64,000 bases of DNA, taken from positions 154,567,148-154,631,147 of the forward strand of contig NC_053040.3 in the NCBI RefSeq assembly GCF_002575655.3, given 5' to 3'. The translations under genes were made by a program, and so were the position numbers. A model generated the notes under the pieces. That model was given only the letters and a program-made list of their open reading frames with translations, was not told where the DNA came from and did no database searches. Origin of the DNA: Aegilops tauschii subsp. strangulata. Its lineage: Eukaryota > Streptophyta > Magnoliopsida > Poales > Poaceae. This document shows, piece by piece, positions 11,401 through 22,523 of the stretch (position 1 is its first letter; each line of letters starts with the position of its first letter).

Positions 11401-13583
11401 GCAACCGAACCGGTATCTAACACCCTGGTGCTACTAGGAGTACTAGTAAAGTACACATTCATATAATGTATATCCAATATACTTCTGTCGACCTTGCCTG
11501 CCTTCTCATCTACCAAGTATCTAGGGCAGTTCTGCTTCAGTGACCGTTTCCCTCATTACAGAAGCACTTAGTCTCGGGTTTGGGTTCAACCTTGGGATTC
11601 TTCACTAGAGCAGCAAATGATTTGCCGTTTCATGAAGTATCCCTTTTTGCCCTTGCCCTTCTTGAAACTAGTGGTTTTACTAACCATCAACAATTGATGC
11701 TCCTATTTGATTTCTACTTTTACGGTGTCAAACATCGCGAATAGCTCAAGGATCACCATATCTATCCCTGATATGTTATAGTTCATCACGAAGCTCTAAT
11801 AGCTTGGTGGCAGTGACTATGGAGAACCATCACTATCTCATTTGGAAGATTAACTCCCACTCGATTCAAGCGATTTTGGTACTCAGACAATCTGAGCACA
11901 TGCTCAACGATTGAGCTTTTCTCCCTTAGTTTGCAGGCTTAAGAAACTTGTCAGGGGTCTCATACCTCTTGACGTGGGCACTAGTCTGAAATCCCAATTT
12001 CAGTCTTCGGAACATCTCATATGTTCTGTGACATTTCAAAAACGTCTTTGGTGCCACAATTCTAAACCGTTAGCATTACGCACTGAACTATCATGTAGTC
12101 ATCAAAACGTGTATGCCAGATGTCTCGCAACATCTACAGACGACGCTGAGGTTCAGCACACCGAGCGGTGCATTAAGGACATAAGCCTTCTGTGCAACAA
12201 TGAGGACAATCCTCAGTTCACGGACCCGGTCCGCATAATTGCTACTATCAACTTTCAACTAAATTTTCTCTAGGAACATATCTTAAACAGTAGAACTAAA
12301 GCGTAAGCTATGACATAATTTGCAAAGACCTTTTGACTATGTTCATGATAATTAAGTTCATCTAATTATTTAATGAACTCCCACTCAGATAGACATCCCT
12401 CTAGTCATCTAAGTGATACATGATCCGAGTCAAACTAGGCCGTGTCCGATCATCACGTGAGACGGACTAGTCATCATCGGTGAACATCTCCATGTTGATC
12501 GCATCTACTATACGACTCATGTTCGACCTTTCGATCTCTTGTGTTCCGAGGCCATGTCTGTACATGCCAGGCTCGTCAAGTCAACCTAAGTGTTTCGCAT
12601 GTGTTCCGAGGCCATGTTTGTACATGCTAGGCTCGTCAACACCCGTTGTATTCGAACGTTAGAATCTATCACACCCGATCATCACGTGGTGCTTCGAAAC
12701 AACGAACCTTCGCAACGGTGCACAGTTAGGGGGAACACGTCTCTTGAAATTTTAGTGAGGGATCATCTTATTTATGCTACCGTCGTTCTAAGCAAATAAG
12801 ATGTAAACATGACAAACATCACATGCAAATCATAAAGTGACATGATATGGCCAATATCATCTTGCGCCTTTGATCTCCATCTTCGAGGCGCGGCATGATC
12901 ACCTTCGTCACCGGCATGACACCATGATCTCCATCATCGTGTCTTCATGAAGTTGTCTCGCCAACTATTACTTCTACTACTATGGCTAACGGTTAGCAAT
13001 AAAGTAAAGTAATTACATGGCGTTTTTCAATGACACGCAGGTCATACAATAAATTAAGACAACTCCTATGGCTCCTGCCGGTTGTCATACTCATCGACAT
13101 GCAAGTCGTGATTCCTATTACAAGAACATGATCAATCTCATACATCACATATATCATTCATCACATCCTTTTGGCCATATCACATCACATAGCATACCTG
13201 CAAAAACAAGTTAGACGTCCTCTAATTGTTGTTGCATGTTTTACGTGGCTGCTATGGGTTTCTAGCAAGAACGTTTCTTACCTACGCAAAAACCACAACG
13301 TGATATGCCAATTTCTATTTACCCTTCATAAGGACCCTTTTCATCGAATCCGATCCGACTAAAGTGGGAGAGACAGACACCCGCTAGCCACCTTATGCAA
13401 CTAGTGCATGTCAGTCGGTGGAACCTGTCTCACGTAAGTGTACGTGTAAGGTCGGTCCGGGCCGCTTCATCCCACGATGCCGCCGAATCAAGATAAGACT
13501 AGTAACGGCAAGTAAATTGACCAAAGTCGACGCCCACAACTACTTTGTGTTCTACTCGTGCATAGAAACTACGCATAGACCTA
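8464..13583 (-). pseudogene. Decayed Copia gag-pol internal region
   Basis: About 5.1 kb with no frame longer than about 120 codons, yet pieces of a Copia polyprotein are recognisable on the minus strand. Near 9870-9800 the start of the reverse transcriptase reads EWLEAIKSE; 10280-10092 encodes the segment after integrase (KKFQADKLEPKANKRIFI); around 11570-11510 lies a broken CCHC zinc knuckle. These stand in the order gag - integrase - RT from right to left, as expected for minus-strand Copia. About 11900-13583 corresponds to gag and the leader and contains a 60-base tandem duplication near 12541-12640. Nothing here can be expressed as a full protein. Confidence 0.75.
12541..12640 (-). repeat. 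Imperfect 60-base tandem duplication in the Copia leader/gag region
   Basis: TGTTCCGAGGCCATGT occurs at about 12541 and again at about 12601, each followed by a TGTACATG-type stretch and AGGCTCGTCAA. The repeat unit is about 60 bases with a few substitutions. Confidence 0.7.
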
Positions 13584-13595
13584 GCTCTGATACCA
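13584..13595 (-). promoter_or_regulatory. Primer-binding site of the Copia element
   Basis: On the minus strand it reads TGGTATCAGAGC, complementary to the 3' end of initiator Met tRNA. It sits one base from the LTR at 13597, the normal place for minus-strand priming. Confidence 0.9.
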
Positions 13596-13596
13596 C

Positions 13597-15376
13597 TGTT
13601 GGGGAACGTAGCAGAAATTCAAAATTTTCTACGCATCACCAAGATCAATCTATGGAGTAATCTAGCACCGAGGGGAAGGAGAGTGCATCTTCATACCCTT
13701 GAAGATCGCGATGCGGAAGCGTTGCAAGAACGCGGATGAAGGAGTCGTACTCGTAGCGATTCAGATCGCGGTTGATTCCGATCTAAGCGCCGAACCACGG
13801 CACCTCCGCGTTCAACACACGTGCAGCCCGGTGACGTCTCCCACGCCTTGATCCAGCAAGGAGAGAGGGAGAGGTTGGGGAAGACTCCGTCCAGCAGCAG
13901 CACAACGGCGTGGTGGTGGTGGAGGAGCGTGGCACTCCAGCAGGGCTTCGCCAAGCACCGCAAGAGACGAGGAGGGAGAGGGGTAGGGTTGCGACATGAG
14001 GGAGATGTTCTCGTGTGTATGGCAGCCCCAAACCCCCACTATATATAGGGGAAAGGAAGGGGCTGCGCCCCCACCTAGGTTTCCACCTCTAGGGGTGGCG
14101 GCCAGCCCTAGATGGGACTTGGAGGGGCGGCTAAGGGGGGAGAGAGGGGGGGCACACCACTAGGTGGGCCTTAGGCCCATCTGAGCCTAGGGTTTCCCCT
14201 TTTCCCTTCTCTCTTCGCCTTGGGCCTTGGTGGGGGGGCGCACCAGCTCACCTGGGGGTGGTCCCCTCCCACACTTGGCCCACGCAGCCCTCTGGGGCCG
14301 GTGGCCCCACCTGGTGGACCCCCGGGACCCTCCCGGTGGTCCCGATACGTTACCGATAGCACCCGAAACTTTTCCGGTGACCAAAACAGGACTTCCCATA
14401 TATAAATCTTTACCTCCGGACCATTCCGGAACTCCTCGTGACGTCCGGGATCTCATCAGGGACTCCAAACAACATTCGGTAACCACGTATATCTATTCCC
14501 TATAACCCTAGCGTCATCGAACCTTAAGTGTGTAGACCCTACGGGTTCGGGAACCATGCAGACATGACCGAGACGTTCTCCGGCCAATAACCAACAGCGG
14601 GATCTGAATACCCATGTTGGCTCCCACATGTTCCACGATGATTTCATCGGATGAACCACGATGTCGGGGATTCAATCAATCCCGTATAAAATTCCCTTTG
14701 TCAATTGGTATGTTACTTGCCCGAGATTCAATCGTCGGTATCCCGATACCTTGTTCAATCTCGTTACCGGCAAGTCTCTTTACTTGTTCCGTAACACATC
14801 ATCCTGTGATCATCTCCTTGGTCACATTGTGCACATTATGATGATGTCCTACCGAGTGGGCCCAGAGATACCTCTCCGTTTACACGGAGTGACAAATCCC
14901 AGTCTCGATTCGCGCCAACCCAACAGACACTTTCGGAGATACCTGTAGTGTACCTTTATAGCCACCCAGTTACGTTGTGACGTTTGGTACACCCAAAGCA
15001 TTCCTACGGTATCCGGGAGTTGCACAATCTCATGGTCTAAGGAAATGATACTTGACACTAGAAAAGCTCTTAGCAAACGAACTACACGATCTTGTGCTAG
15101 GCTTAGGATTGGGTCTTGTCCATCACATCATTCTCCTAATGATGTGATCCCGTTATCAACGACATCCAATGTCCATGGTCAGGAAACCGTAACCATCTAT
15201 TGATCAACGAGCTAGTCAACTAGAGGCTTACTAGGGACATGGTGTTGTCTATGTATCCACACATGTATCTGAGTTTTCTATCAATACAATTTTAGCATGG
15301 ATAATAAACGATTATCATGAACAAGGAAATATAATAATAACCAATTTATTATTGCCTCTAGGGCATATTTCTAACA
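13597..15376 (-). repeat. 5' LTR of the Copia element
   Basis: 1,780 bases, TGTTGGGG...CTAACA on the plus strand. It pairs with 6664-8452 and is flanked on the right by the AAATG target copy. Confidence 0.92.
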
Positions 15377-17080
15377 AAATGTTCGTTCTTTAGCCTGTTC
15401 GTCCGTTTTTCTTTTTCTCGGATTTTCCGCGATTATTTCTGATCGCGATTTCCGATCTGTTTTTCGTTCTAGTATAACTTTTCGCTCGTTTATCGGAATC
15501 AGGCGATTCAAGCGCCTAGAGTTTCGTCTCGAAACCCTCTTTCTGTTTAACCAACTCAAACAAGTTTTTGCTACTGTAAATTTTGACTTAGGTCCAGATT
15601 AGTAAACGAAGCTTGTTTCTTTCGCCGTTTTACTTTCGTTGCTTCGTTTGATTTGATTCTTTTTGCAAACCGGAGTTCTTAAGTTGAACTTTCTGGTTAG
15701 ATATCTTATTTGAGTTTTACCTGTGCATTAGATGAGTACTTATTGTATGCTTGTTTGTTTGCGATAGAGTACCCGGAGTGCGCCGCTTGCTACTTAGAAT
15801 CCCTAGGTTTCACGGATCATCAGCAAGGCAAGTAACACTTTGATCATACCTCTTTTCATACCCAGTTTTATTGCATTAGATCAATCCTCAAACAATTGCA
15901 TGATTAGGATCTGATTAAATTGTGGGTTGGGAAGTAGCTGATGAGGTAGAACCTATTGCCCTGTTTATTACCAAACCCTTGGGAGTTACTTCTACGTTTG
16001 CTTATATTGCTATGCTATGCTAGTAGACGTGGATTGGGTGAGTGTATCCATGACAGATGTGAGATTGTTAATTAAAGGTTCAGTTTAAGGTGGCTACTTA
16101 AACACACATCTGGGTGGATTGAGGCACCTGGGTATTCTAGCGATTGCCTGTTTTTTTTATGGACCGCCACCCAGGCTCAAAGGGATCATGAGATTATTCA
16201 TGCTAGAAACTTCCGTGTGCAGCCACAAGCTATTATGGGCTCTAGCATAGTTGATTAAGTTGTGTGAACTCTTACAGTGGTAGACTAGCAGATGTAGGGG
16301 TTGTAGGTGGTACTGTCTACCCGATCGTAAGGTGCAAACGCTTCTGAAAGACTATGTCTCGGTCATCCGTTTCTCAAACATCATGTAGTCCGAGAATCTC
16401 AACGGAGGAGATCGAGTCTTGTGGGGAAAAGTGCGCAAACCTCTGCAGAGTGTATAAACTAATCATGGTTAGTCGTGTCCCCGGTTATGGACAACTTGAG
16501 TATCTATTACTTGGATTATCATGTGAATCTCATCATGTTACTTTAATTAATTTTGTTGGGATTAATGTTGAAACTTAATTGGGATTGAGATGGTGTCACC
16601 CATTCTCAATGTTTAACAACCACCAAGATAGTAAATAAAATTTATTCCTTTGCAGTAGGGAAAAATTGTCTTTTCGCAAAACTGTAACCATAGAGCTTTC
16701 CACCAGCCAAATATGCATGTAGTATAGTATTATTCTGTTCATTACTCTCTATGTGTTACATTGCCAGCATATTCCATGTGCTAACCCGTTTTCGGGCTGC
16801 AACATTTCATGTTGCAGACTTTTCAGACGACGAGTAAGGTGCCTTAGGTCGTGGTTCTATACTCAGTGATGCCGTTGGAGTTGATGGACTCGTTTATCTT
16901 CCAAGTCTTCCGCTGTTATCGTTTTTAGATGGCCTTAAGCCATATTTATTGTATTAAGTTCTCTTTTGAGACATTCGATGTAATAAGTGTGTGATTGCTA
17001 CTCTGTTATAAATCCTTCGAGTACTGTGCATGTCAGCATTACTGATTCAGGGATGAGCCGTCTGAGGTCTGATCGCTAGA
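15377..17080 (+). repeat. Copy A 5' LTR, second part
   Basis: Continues the LTR after the Copia insertion and aligns with 23464-25180 of the 3' LTR. The expected terminal CTACA has become CTAGA. It contains the conserved long leader (R/U5) with donor- and acceptor-like sites discussed in the findings. Its first five bases are the second copy of the Copia target duplication. Confidence 0.9.
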
Positions 17081-17083
17081 AGA

Positions 17084-17095
17084 TGGTATCAGAGC
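17084..17095 (+). promoter_or_regulatory. Primer-binding site of copy A
   Basis: TGGTATCAGAGC, complementary to the 3' end of initiator Met tRNA, three bases after the LTR end. The same site is seen in copies C and D; copy B has one substitution. Confidence 0.9.
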
Positions 17096-17186
17096 ACACG
17101 CTGACTGTAGGACACGACCACTAAGCTTAAACCCTAGATCACTATTCTCTTCTCATTTCTGACTCCTCTCCATTTTTCACTCTTTT

Positions 17187-17188
17187 AG
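17187..17188 (+). promoter_or_regulatory. Acceptor-like AG just before the accessory ORF
   Basis: A pyrimidine-rich stretch of about 30 bases ends TCTTTTAG one base before the ATG at 17190. All four copies keep the arrangement. It resembles a plant 3' splice site; there is no transcript evidence here. Confidence 0.35.
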
Positions 17189-17189
17189 G

Positions 17190-17921
17190 ATGGCGGATGC
17201 AAAGAACAAGTTCATGCAACCAGATGAAGATACACCCTTTGGACGCCACTTGAAGGAAGTCACTAGATACCTGAACATCGGAATACCTAGCTTCACCGGA
17301 ACCTACAACGCCACACTACCAGAAGAGGAGCGTTGGATGATTCAAGTTCAAGTTCCAGGAAGGACGTTCATGCCCGTCACCGAGCCCATAGAGTTTTCCT
17401 TTGATGCACCAACCTGGAGTCTAGGAAAGAGCATGGCAGCCCACATCACCATGGGACGCATTGGAGAAGTTTACCACAAGGAGCTTAAGGATACCATTTA
17501 CCAGATTTGTGGGCGCCGAGATGAGCAATGGGAGATGATCAGCACCAAGAAGGATAGATCAATTGCAGCATTCACCCAGGAGCAAAACCAGCACATTCGT
17601 CGCCAGGAGAACCAAATGTGCGCAGGCATGGCGGATCTGAAGAAGGCATTGACCAAGATCACGGAGCTGGAGGAAGAACTCAAGGCTACACGCGAGGATT
17701 ATACGGAGGAAATCGTCGCACTGGTGGAGAAGAATGACGACCTGGAAAAGAAGATCGGAGTATTCATGGGAGACCCAGCACCAGGAGGAGAAGAAGATGA
17801 TTGCGCTTGCCCGAATAACTACATCATCATCGACGACACCGACTCGGACCCCAGTGAAGATGACTTTGTTGATGAAGCTGGAGCAGATATCATGCAGTCT
17901 TCGACCAATCAAAATTTCTAG
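17190..17921 (+). CDS. Accessory ORF of chromovirus copy A, unknown function
   Basis: An uninterrupted 243-codon sense ORF between the primer-binding site and gag; it is not a known retroelement enzyme. Residues 1-110 form a conserved, probably folded domain (GTYNATLPEEERW, VPGRTFMPV, APTWSLGKSMAAHI). About residues 120-195 are rich in Glu, Lys and Leu with heptad-like spacing, consistent with a coiled coil. The tail is acidic: residues 211-220 read YIIIDDTDSD, resembling a SUMO-interaction motif. There is no signal peptide or membrane segment. Homologous ORFs occur at 33104, 53664 and 61851, all with stops, so only this copy is intact. Compared with copy B over about 115 codons I count about 20 silent and 15 replacement changes, suggesting past selection on the protein. 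The gag ATG lies 201 bases downstream in another frame. Confidence 0.85.
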   Translation: MADAKNKFMQPDEDTPFGRHLKEVTRYLNIGIPSFTGTYNATLPEEERWMIQVQVPGRTFMPVTEPIEFSFDAPTWSLGKSMAAHITMGRIGEVYHKELKDTIYQICGRRDEQWEMISTKKDRSIAAFTQEQNQHIRRQENQMCAGMADLKKALTKITELEEELKATREDYTEEIVALVEKNDDLEKKIGVFMGDPAPGGEEDDCACPNNYIIIDDTDSDPSEDDFVDEAGADIMQSSTNQNF

Positions 17922-18120
17922 TAGACCACCATAATCAGTAGTAGTATTCCCCCATGTATATAGTATAGTCCGAGCACTTTGTGACGATAGTTAGATCGAT
18001 TGTATGCCTTGTTTGAATTGATTTGAGTGATATTGATTGTGTTTGTCCCATGTGCATATGGGTAGTGTTTTCTCTCTAGACCTCATTCTATTCTAAATTC
18101 TCATCTTTTCTAAACCCATC

Positions 18121-18122
18121 AG
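18121..18122 (+). promoter_or_regulatory. Acceptor-like AG abutting the gag-pol ATG
   Basis: A pyrimidine-rich tract ending CCCATCAG lies directly against the gag ATG at 18123. The equivalent AG is at 34030, 54594 and 62781 in the other copies. It could let gag-pol be translated from an RNA from which the accessory ORF has been spliced out. Inference only. Confidence 0.35.
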
Positions 18123-21100
18123 ATGCCTCCGAGACGCGACACCGGATTTGTTTTCCCACCGGAGATCACTCAGTTGATTCAGCAGAAGAATGTCTTGATG
18201 CAAGCACTAGTACAGAACCAAGGCAACAACAACAAAAACAACCCACCACCACCACCTGTTGATCATTTGACCCGTTTCTTGAGGCTAAATCCGCCGGTGT
18301 ATTCCAGTAGCACCGAGCCGATTGTTGCAGATGATTGGCTCCGCAAGGTTGGAAGGAAGTTGACCACTACAGGATGCACAGATGCGGAGAGAGTGCGTTT
18401 TGCCGCACACCAGCTTGATGGACCCGCAGCATCGTGGTGGGAGAATTACACAGCCACCCACCCTATTGACACTGTCACATGGGACCAGTTTCAGCAAGCT
18501 TTCCGTACTGCCCATGTTTCAGCAGGAGCTATGGCCATGAAGAAGCGTGAGTTTCGCAACTTACGCCAAGGAGGACGCACCGTAGGCCAGTATGTGGAGG
18601 ACTTTAGTAAGTTAGCACGTTATGCCCCAGATGACGTTGCTACAGATGCAGCCAAGCAGGAGAAGTTTCTGGAAGGGCTGAATGATGAGCTGAGCATGCA
18701 GTTGATGGTAGCAACCTTCAACAACTACCAGGAGTTGGTAGATAGAGCTCTCATGATTGAAGGGAAGCAGCAGCAGATTGAAAGCCGCAAGAGGAAGTAT
18801 GGACAAGGGAAGTACAATTCTGGAGCTCATCAGAAGCCACATTTTACCCCGAATTCGGGAGGACCTTTTCAGCATACCCATGGAGCAGGAGGTTCGCACA
18901 ACCATAGTGGACCCAAGAATGGGAATGGGAATGGAGGAAGCAACAGACAGAACCGTACCAACCCATCAACCCCAGCTAAGAGAGATCTGAGCCAAGTCAC
19001 TTGCTACAAGTGCCGGAAGACTGGACATTATGCTAATGAGTGTCCTGAAGCTAAGAATGGAAATGGCGATGGAAGCTCTGGGAAGAAGCCCAACCCTTTC
19101 AACAAAGGACATGTGAACCACGTGAATGTGGAGGAGGTTGAAGCACAGCCCGATGTAGTAATAGGTAAGTTTTTGGTTAAGTCATTTACTACAATCGTTC
19201 TTTTTGATACTGGTGCATCGCATTCATACATATCAAGGGGATTTGTGGATAAGTTTAAGTTGCCCACCAAAGTTCTTAGAACACCTACGTTAGTAACCTC
19301 GCCAGGAGCAGAGTATATGGCAAGCCAAGGATGTTTTCAGATGCCATTGGCCATAGGTAGGCATGTTTTCCCCTCAGACCTAATAGTTTTGGAGTCGAAA
19401 GGTTTGGATGTGATTTTGGGAATGGATTGGCTATCGATGTATGGAGGAAACATCGATTGCGCCAGTAAGACGATCCTGCTTACTACTCCAGAAGGAAGAA
19501 GGATTAAGTATGTATCCCGGCATGTGTCGAAGAGGACTCAAGTGAATTCCTTATCAGGAGTTGTACAGGAGGAAGTGCCAGTGGTGAAGGATTTCCCTGA
19601 CGTATTTCCAGAGGAGTTGCCAGGCATGCCACCGGATAGAGACATTGAGTTTTTGACTGAGCTTTTACCAAGCACAGGGCCAATATCTAAGAGACCGTAC
19701 AGGATGCCCGCAAAGGATTTGGAGGAGATTAAGAAGCAGATTAAGGAGTTGCTGGATAAAGGCTATATTCGCCCAAGTTCTTCACCTTGGGGATCGCCAG
19801 TGCTTCTAGTGGAGAAGAAGGATGGATCGTTAAGGATGGTTGTTGATTATCGAGGACTGAATGAAGTGACCATCAAAAACAAGTACCCACTGCCGATGAT
19901 CAATGATCTGTTTGACCGCTTACAAGGAGCTAAGGTATTTTCCAAGATCGATCTGCGGTCAGGATACCATCAGTTGAAGATTCGAGAGCAGGATATACCT
20001 AAGACGGCTTTTACCACCAGGTATGGGTTGTACGAGTATACTGTTATGTCATTTGGTCTGACTAACGCACCTGCCTATTTCATGAACCTGATGAACAAGG
20101 TGTTTATGGAGTTTTTGGATAAGTTCGTCGTGGTGTTCATTGATGATATTTTGGTCTACTCCAAGAATGAAGAGGAGCATAAGGAACATTTGCGTTTGGT
20201 ACTTGAGAAGCTCAGAGAACATCAGTTATACGTCAAGTTCAGCAAATGTGAGTTTTGGTTGAAGGAAGTTGGATTCCTCGGACATGTTATATCCGGAGAA
20301 GGAATAGCAGTAGACCCCACCAAAGTTGACACTATGACAAACTGGGAATCACCCACATCAGTTGGAGAGATCCGGAGTTTTCTTGGACTTGCAGGATACT
20401 ACCGGAGATTCATTGAGAATTTCTCGAGGATTGCAAAGCCCATGACGGAGCTGTTGAAGAAGGACACCATGTTCAACTGGACTGAGGAATGTGAAGCTAG
20501 TTTCCAGGAGTTGAAGAAACGTTTGGTTACATCGCCAGTATTGATTCTGCCAGATCAACGCAAGGATTATGAAGTATATTGCAACGCTTCTCATCGAGGA
20601 CTTGGAGCAGTGCTAATACAGGAGGGAAGAGTTGTTTCATATGCCTCACGACAACTTAAACCCCATGAGTTGAATTATGCTACACATGATTTGGAGCTAG
20701 CAGCCGTAGTGCATGCGTTGAAGACATGGAGACATTTTCTCATCGGAAACCATTGTGAGGTGTACACGGATCACAAGAGTTTGAAGTACATTTTGACGCA
20801 GAAGGAGTTGAATCTCAGGCAAAGGAGATGGTTGGAGCTCATTAAGGATTATGATATGAGATTGCATTATCACCCAGGGAAGGCTAACGTAGTAGCTGAT
20901 GCGTTGAGCCGCAAGAGCCATGTCAACACACTCATGACTGGAGAGTTACCCAAGGAGTTAGCAGAGGATCTTCGTGAACTATGTTTGGAAATAGTTCCGA
21001 GAGGCTATGTAGCAGCATTGGAGATTCAGTCTACTTTGATGGATAAGATCAGAGAAGCTCAGAAGACAGACAAGGAGATTGCTGAGATAAAGGAAAGGTT

Positions 21101-22511
21101 GAGTAAAGGAAAAGCCAAGGGATTTCGTGAGGATGAGCACGATACCTTATGGTTTGAGGACTGCGTTTATGTGCCCAATGATCCGGAGATTAGGAAGTTG
21201 ATTTTGCAAGAGGCCCATGATTCACCATATTTGATTCACCCAGGAAATACCAAGATGTATCTGGATTTGAAGGACAGTTTCTGGTGGACCGGAATGAAGA
21301 AGGATATTGCGGAGTATGTAGCAGTTTGTGATGTATGTCAGAGAGTGAAGGCAGAGCATCAGAAGCCAGCAGGATTGCTACAACCATTGCCGATACCCGA
21401 ATGGAAGTGGGATAAGCTAGGCATGGATTTTATCACGGGATTGCCCAGGACTCGTTCAGGCTATGACTCGATATGGGTTGTAGTCGATCGTTTGACGAAG
21501 GTAGCTCATTTCATCCCAGTAAAGACCACTTATACCAGTGCTAAGTTGGCAAAGATATACATGACCAGGATCGTATGTCTGCATGGAGTTCCGAGGACCA
21601 TTGTATCAGATAGAGGAACCCAGTTTACTTCAATGTTTTGGAATCAGTTGCACGAAACTTTGGGTACCAGGCTAGAGTTCAGTACCGCTTTTCATCCACA
21701 GACAGACGGACAGACCGAGAGAGTCAATCAGATTTTGGAGGACATGCTGAGAGCTTGTGCGCTAGATTATGGATCCAGTTGGGACGACAATTTGCCATAT
21801 GCAGAGTTTTCTTACAACAATAACTACCAATCAAGTTTGAAGATGGCCCCTTTCGAAGCTCTGTACGGAAGGAGGTGCAGGACACCGTTGTTGTGGGACG
21901 AAGTTGGAGACCGTCAGTTGTTTGGACCAGATTTGATTAAAGAGTCTGAACAGAAGGTGAAGTTGATTCACGATAGGCTCAAGGTAGCCCAGTCCAGGCA
22001 GAAGAGCTATGCGGATTCTAAACGCAAGGAGACAGTTTACGAAGTCGGAGACAGAGTTTATCTTCGAGTATCACCACTTCGAGGAGTGAAGCGCTTTGGA
22101 GTTAAAGGAAAGTTAGCGCCACGTTTTGTAGGACCATACAAAGTTTTGGAGCGTATGGGAGAAGTTGCTTACAAGTTGGAATTGCCCGAAGGATTGTCGG
22201 GAGTTCACGATGTGTTCCACGTATTCCAGTTGAAGAAGTGCCACGCGAAGATGGCTAAGATACCACTGAGAGATACAGTACCCCTGGAAGCGATTCAGTT
22301 GGATAGTAATTTGACCTACGAGGAGAAACCAGTTAAGATTCTCGAATATGCCAGCCGAGTCACCCGCGGCAAGGTTATCAAGTTTTGCAAAGTTCTGTGG
22401 AGTCACCATACCGAGGATGAAGCCACCTGGGAGCGAGAGGAAGATCTACGGAAGGACCACTCTCACCTATTTTCTAGCCAACCCGAATCTCGAGGGCGAG
22501 ATTCATCTTAA
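18123..22511 (+). CDS. Gag-Pol polyprotein, chromovirus copy A
   Basis: A single 1,462-codon frame encoding structural and replication proteins. The Gag region covers about residues 85-215 (for example [15 protein letters not shown]), and the CCHC zinc knuckle [14 protein letters not shown] starts at residue 294. The protease DTGAS begins at 362 and the RT FIDD at 672-675. RNase H spans about 815-930, integrase has H1032/H1039/C1069/C1072 and the triad D1102, D1163, E1199 (D-35-E spacing). The C-terminus near 1400-1445 ([23 protein letters not shown]) looks like a chromodomain. The RNase H Asp that is present in copies B and C (YCDAS) is Asn here (YCNAS, residue 821), so RNase H is probably inactive although the frame is open. 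The stop codon overlaps the polypurine tract. Confidence 0.95.
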   Translation: MPPRRDTGFVFPPEITQLIQQKNVLMQALVQNQGNNNKNNPPPPPVDHLTRFLRLNPPVYSSSTEPIVADDWLRKVGRKLTTTGCTDAERVRFAAHQLDGPAASWWENYTATHPIDTVTWDQFQQAFRTAHVSAGAMAMKKREFRNLRQGGRTVGQYVEDFSKLARYAPDDVATDAAKQEKFLEGLNDELSMQLMVATFNNYQELVDRALMIEGKQQQIESRKRKYGQGKYNSGAHQKPHFTPNSGGPFQHTHGAGGSHNHSGPKNGNGNGGSNRQNRTNPSTPAKRDLSQVTCYKCRKTGHYANECPEAKNGNGDGSSGKKPNPFNKGHVNHVNVEEVEAQPDVVIGKFLVKSFTTIVLFDTGASHSYISRGFVDKFKLPTKVLRTPTLVTSPGAEYMASQGCFQMPLAIGRHVFPSDLIVLESKGLDVILGMDWLSMYGGNIDCASKTILLTTPEGRRIKYVSRHVSKRTQVNSLSGVVQEEVPVVKDFPDVFPEELPGMPPDRDIEFLTELLPSTGPISKRPYRMPAKDLEEIKKQIKELLDKGYIRPSSSPWGSPVLLVEKKDGSLRMVVDYRGLNEVTIKNKYPLPMINDLFDRLQGAKVFSKIDLRSGYHQLKIREQDIPKTAFTTRYGLYEYTVMSFGLTNAPAYFMNLMNKVFMEFLDKFVVVFIDDILVYSKNEEEHKEHLRLVLEKLREHQLYVKFSKCEFWLKEVGFLGHVISGEGIAVDPTKVDTMTNWESPTSVGEIRSFLGLAGYYRRFIENFSRIAKPMTELLKKDTMFNWTEECEASFQELKKRLVTSPVLILPDQRKDYEVYCNASHRGLGAVLIQEGRVVSYASRQLKPHELNYATHDLELAAVVHALKTWRHFLIGNHCEVYTDHKSLKYILTQKELNLRQRRWLELIKDYDMRLHYHPGKANVVADALSRKSHVNTLMTGELPKELAEDLRELCLEIVPRGYVAALEIQSTLMDKIREAQKTDKEIAEIKERLSKGKAKGFREDEHDTLWFEDCVYVPNDPEIRKLILQEAHDSPYLIHPGNTKMYLDLKDSFWWTGMKKDIAEYVAVCDVCQRVKAEHQKPAGLLQPLPIPEWKWDKLGMDFITGLPRTRSGYDSIWVVVDRLTKVAHFIPVKTTYTSAKLAKIYMTRIVCLHGVPRTIVSDRGTQFTSMFWNQLHETLGTRLEFSTAFHPQTDGQTERVNQILEDMLRACALDYGSSWDDNLPYAEFSYNNNYQSSLKMAPFEALYGRRCRTPLLWDEVGDRQLFGPDLIKESEQKVKLIHDRLKVAQSRQKSYADSKRKETVYEVGDRVYLRVSPLRGVKRFGVKGKLAPRFVGPYKVLERMGEVAYKLELPEGLSGVHDVFHVFQLKKCHAKMAKIPLRDTVPLEAIQLDSNLTYEEKPVKILEYASRVTRGKVIKFCKVLWSHHTEDEATWEREEDLRKDHSHLFSSQPESRGRDSS

Positions 22512-22521
22512 GGGGGGTAGG
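22510..22521 (+). promoter_or_regulatory. Polypurine tract of copy A
   Basis: AAGGGGGGTAGG, two bases before the 3' LTR. Its first two bases are part of the gag-pol TAA stop, so coding and priming functions overlap. Confidence 0.85.
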
Positions 22522-22523
22522 TT

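Larger units (their letters stand above)
6664..15376 (-). mobile_element. Angela/BARE-1-type Copia retrotransposon, reverse orientation, decayed
   Basis: An 8.7-kb LTR element inserted in the 5' LTR of copy A. Both LTRs (6664-8452 and 13597-15376) run from TGTTGGGG to ...CTAACA on the plus strand, that is from TGTTAGAAATATGCCC on the minus strand, the start typical of Triticeae BARE-1/WIS/Angela elements. A primer-binding site complementary to initiator Met tRNA lies next to the right LTR and a purine-rich tract next to the left one, fixing minus orientation. The size matches Angela, but no coding frame survives. Confidence 0.9.

Noticed and set aside
12541..12640. Two repeat units suggestive of a CRISPR-like array
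   Set aside because: Just two imperfect 60-base units in a plant retroelement leader, without regular spacers.
13821..14948. Pairs of ORFs repeated in the two Copia LTRs
   Set aside because: They coincide with LTR duplication, lie on either strand and have no domain.
17084..17095. tRNA-like sequence TGGTATCAGAGC
   Set aside because: It is the primer-binding site complementary to a tRNA end; no tRNA gene body is present.
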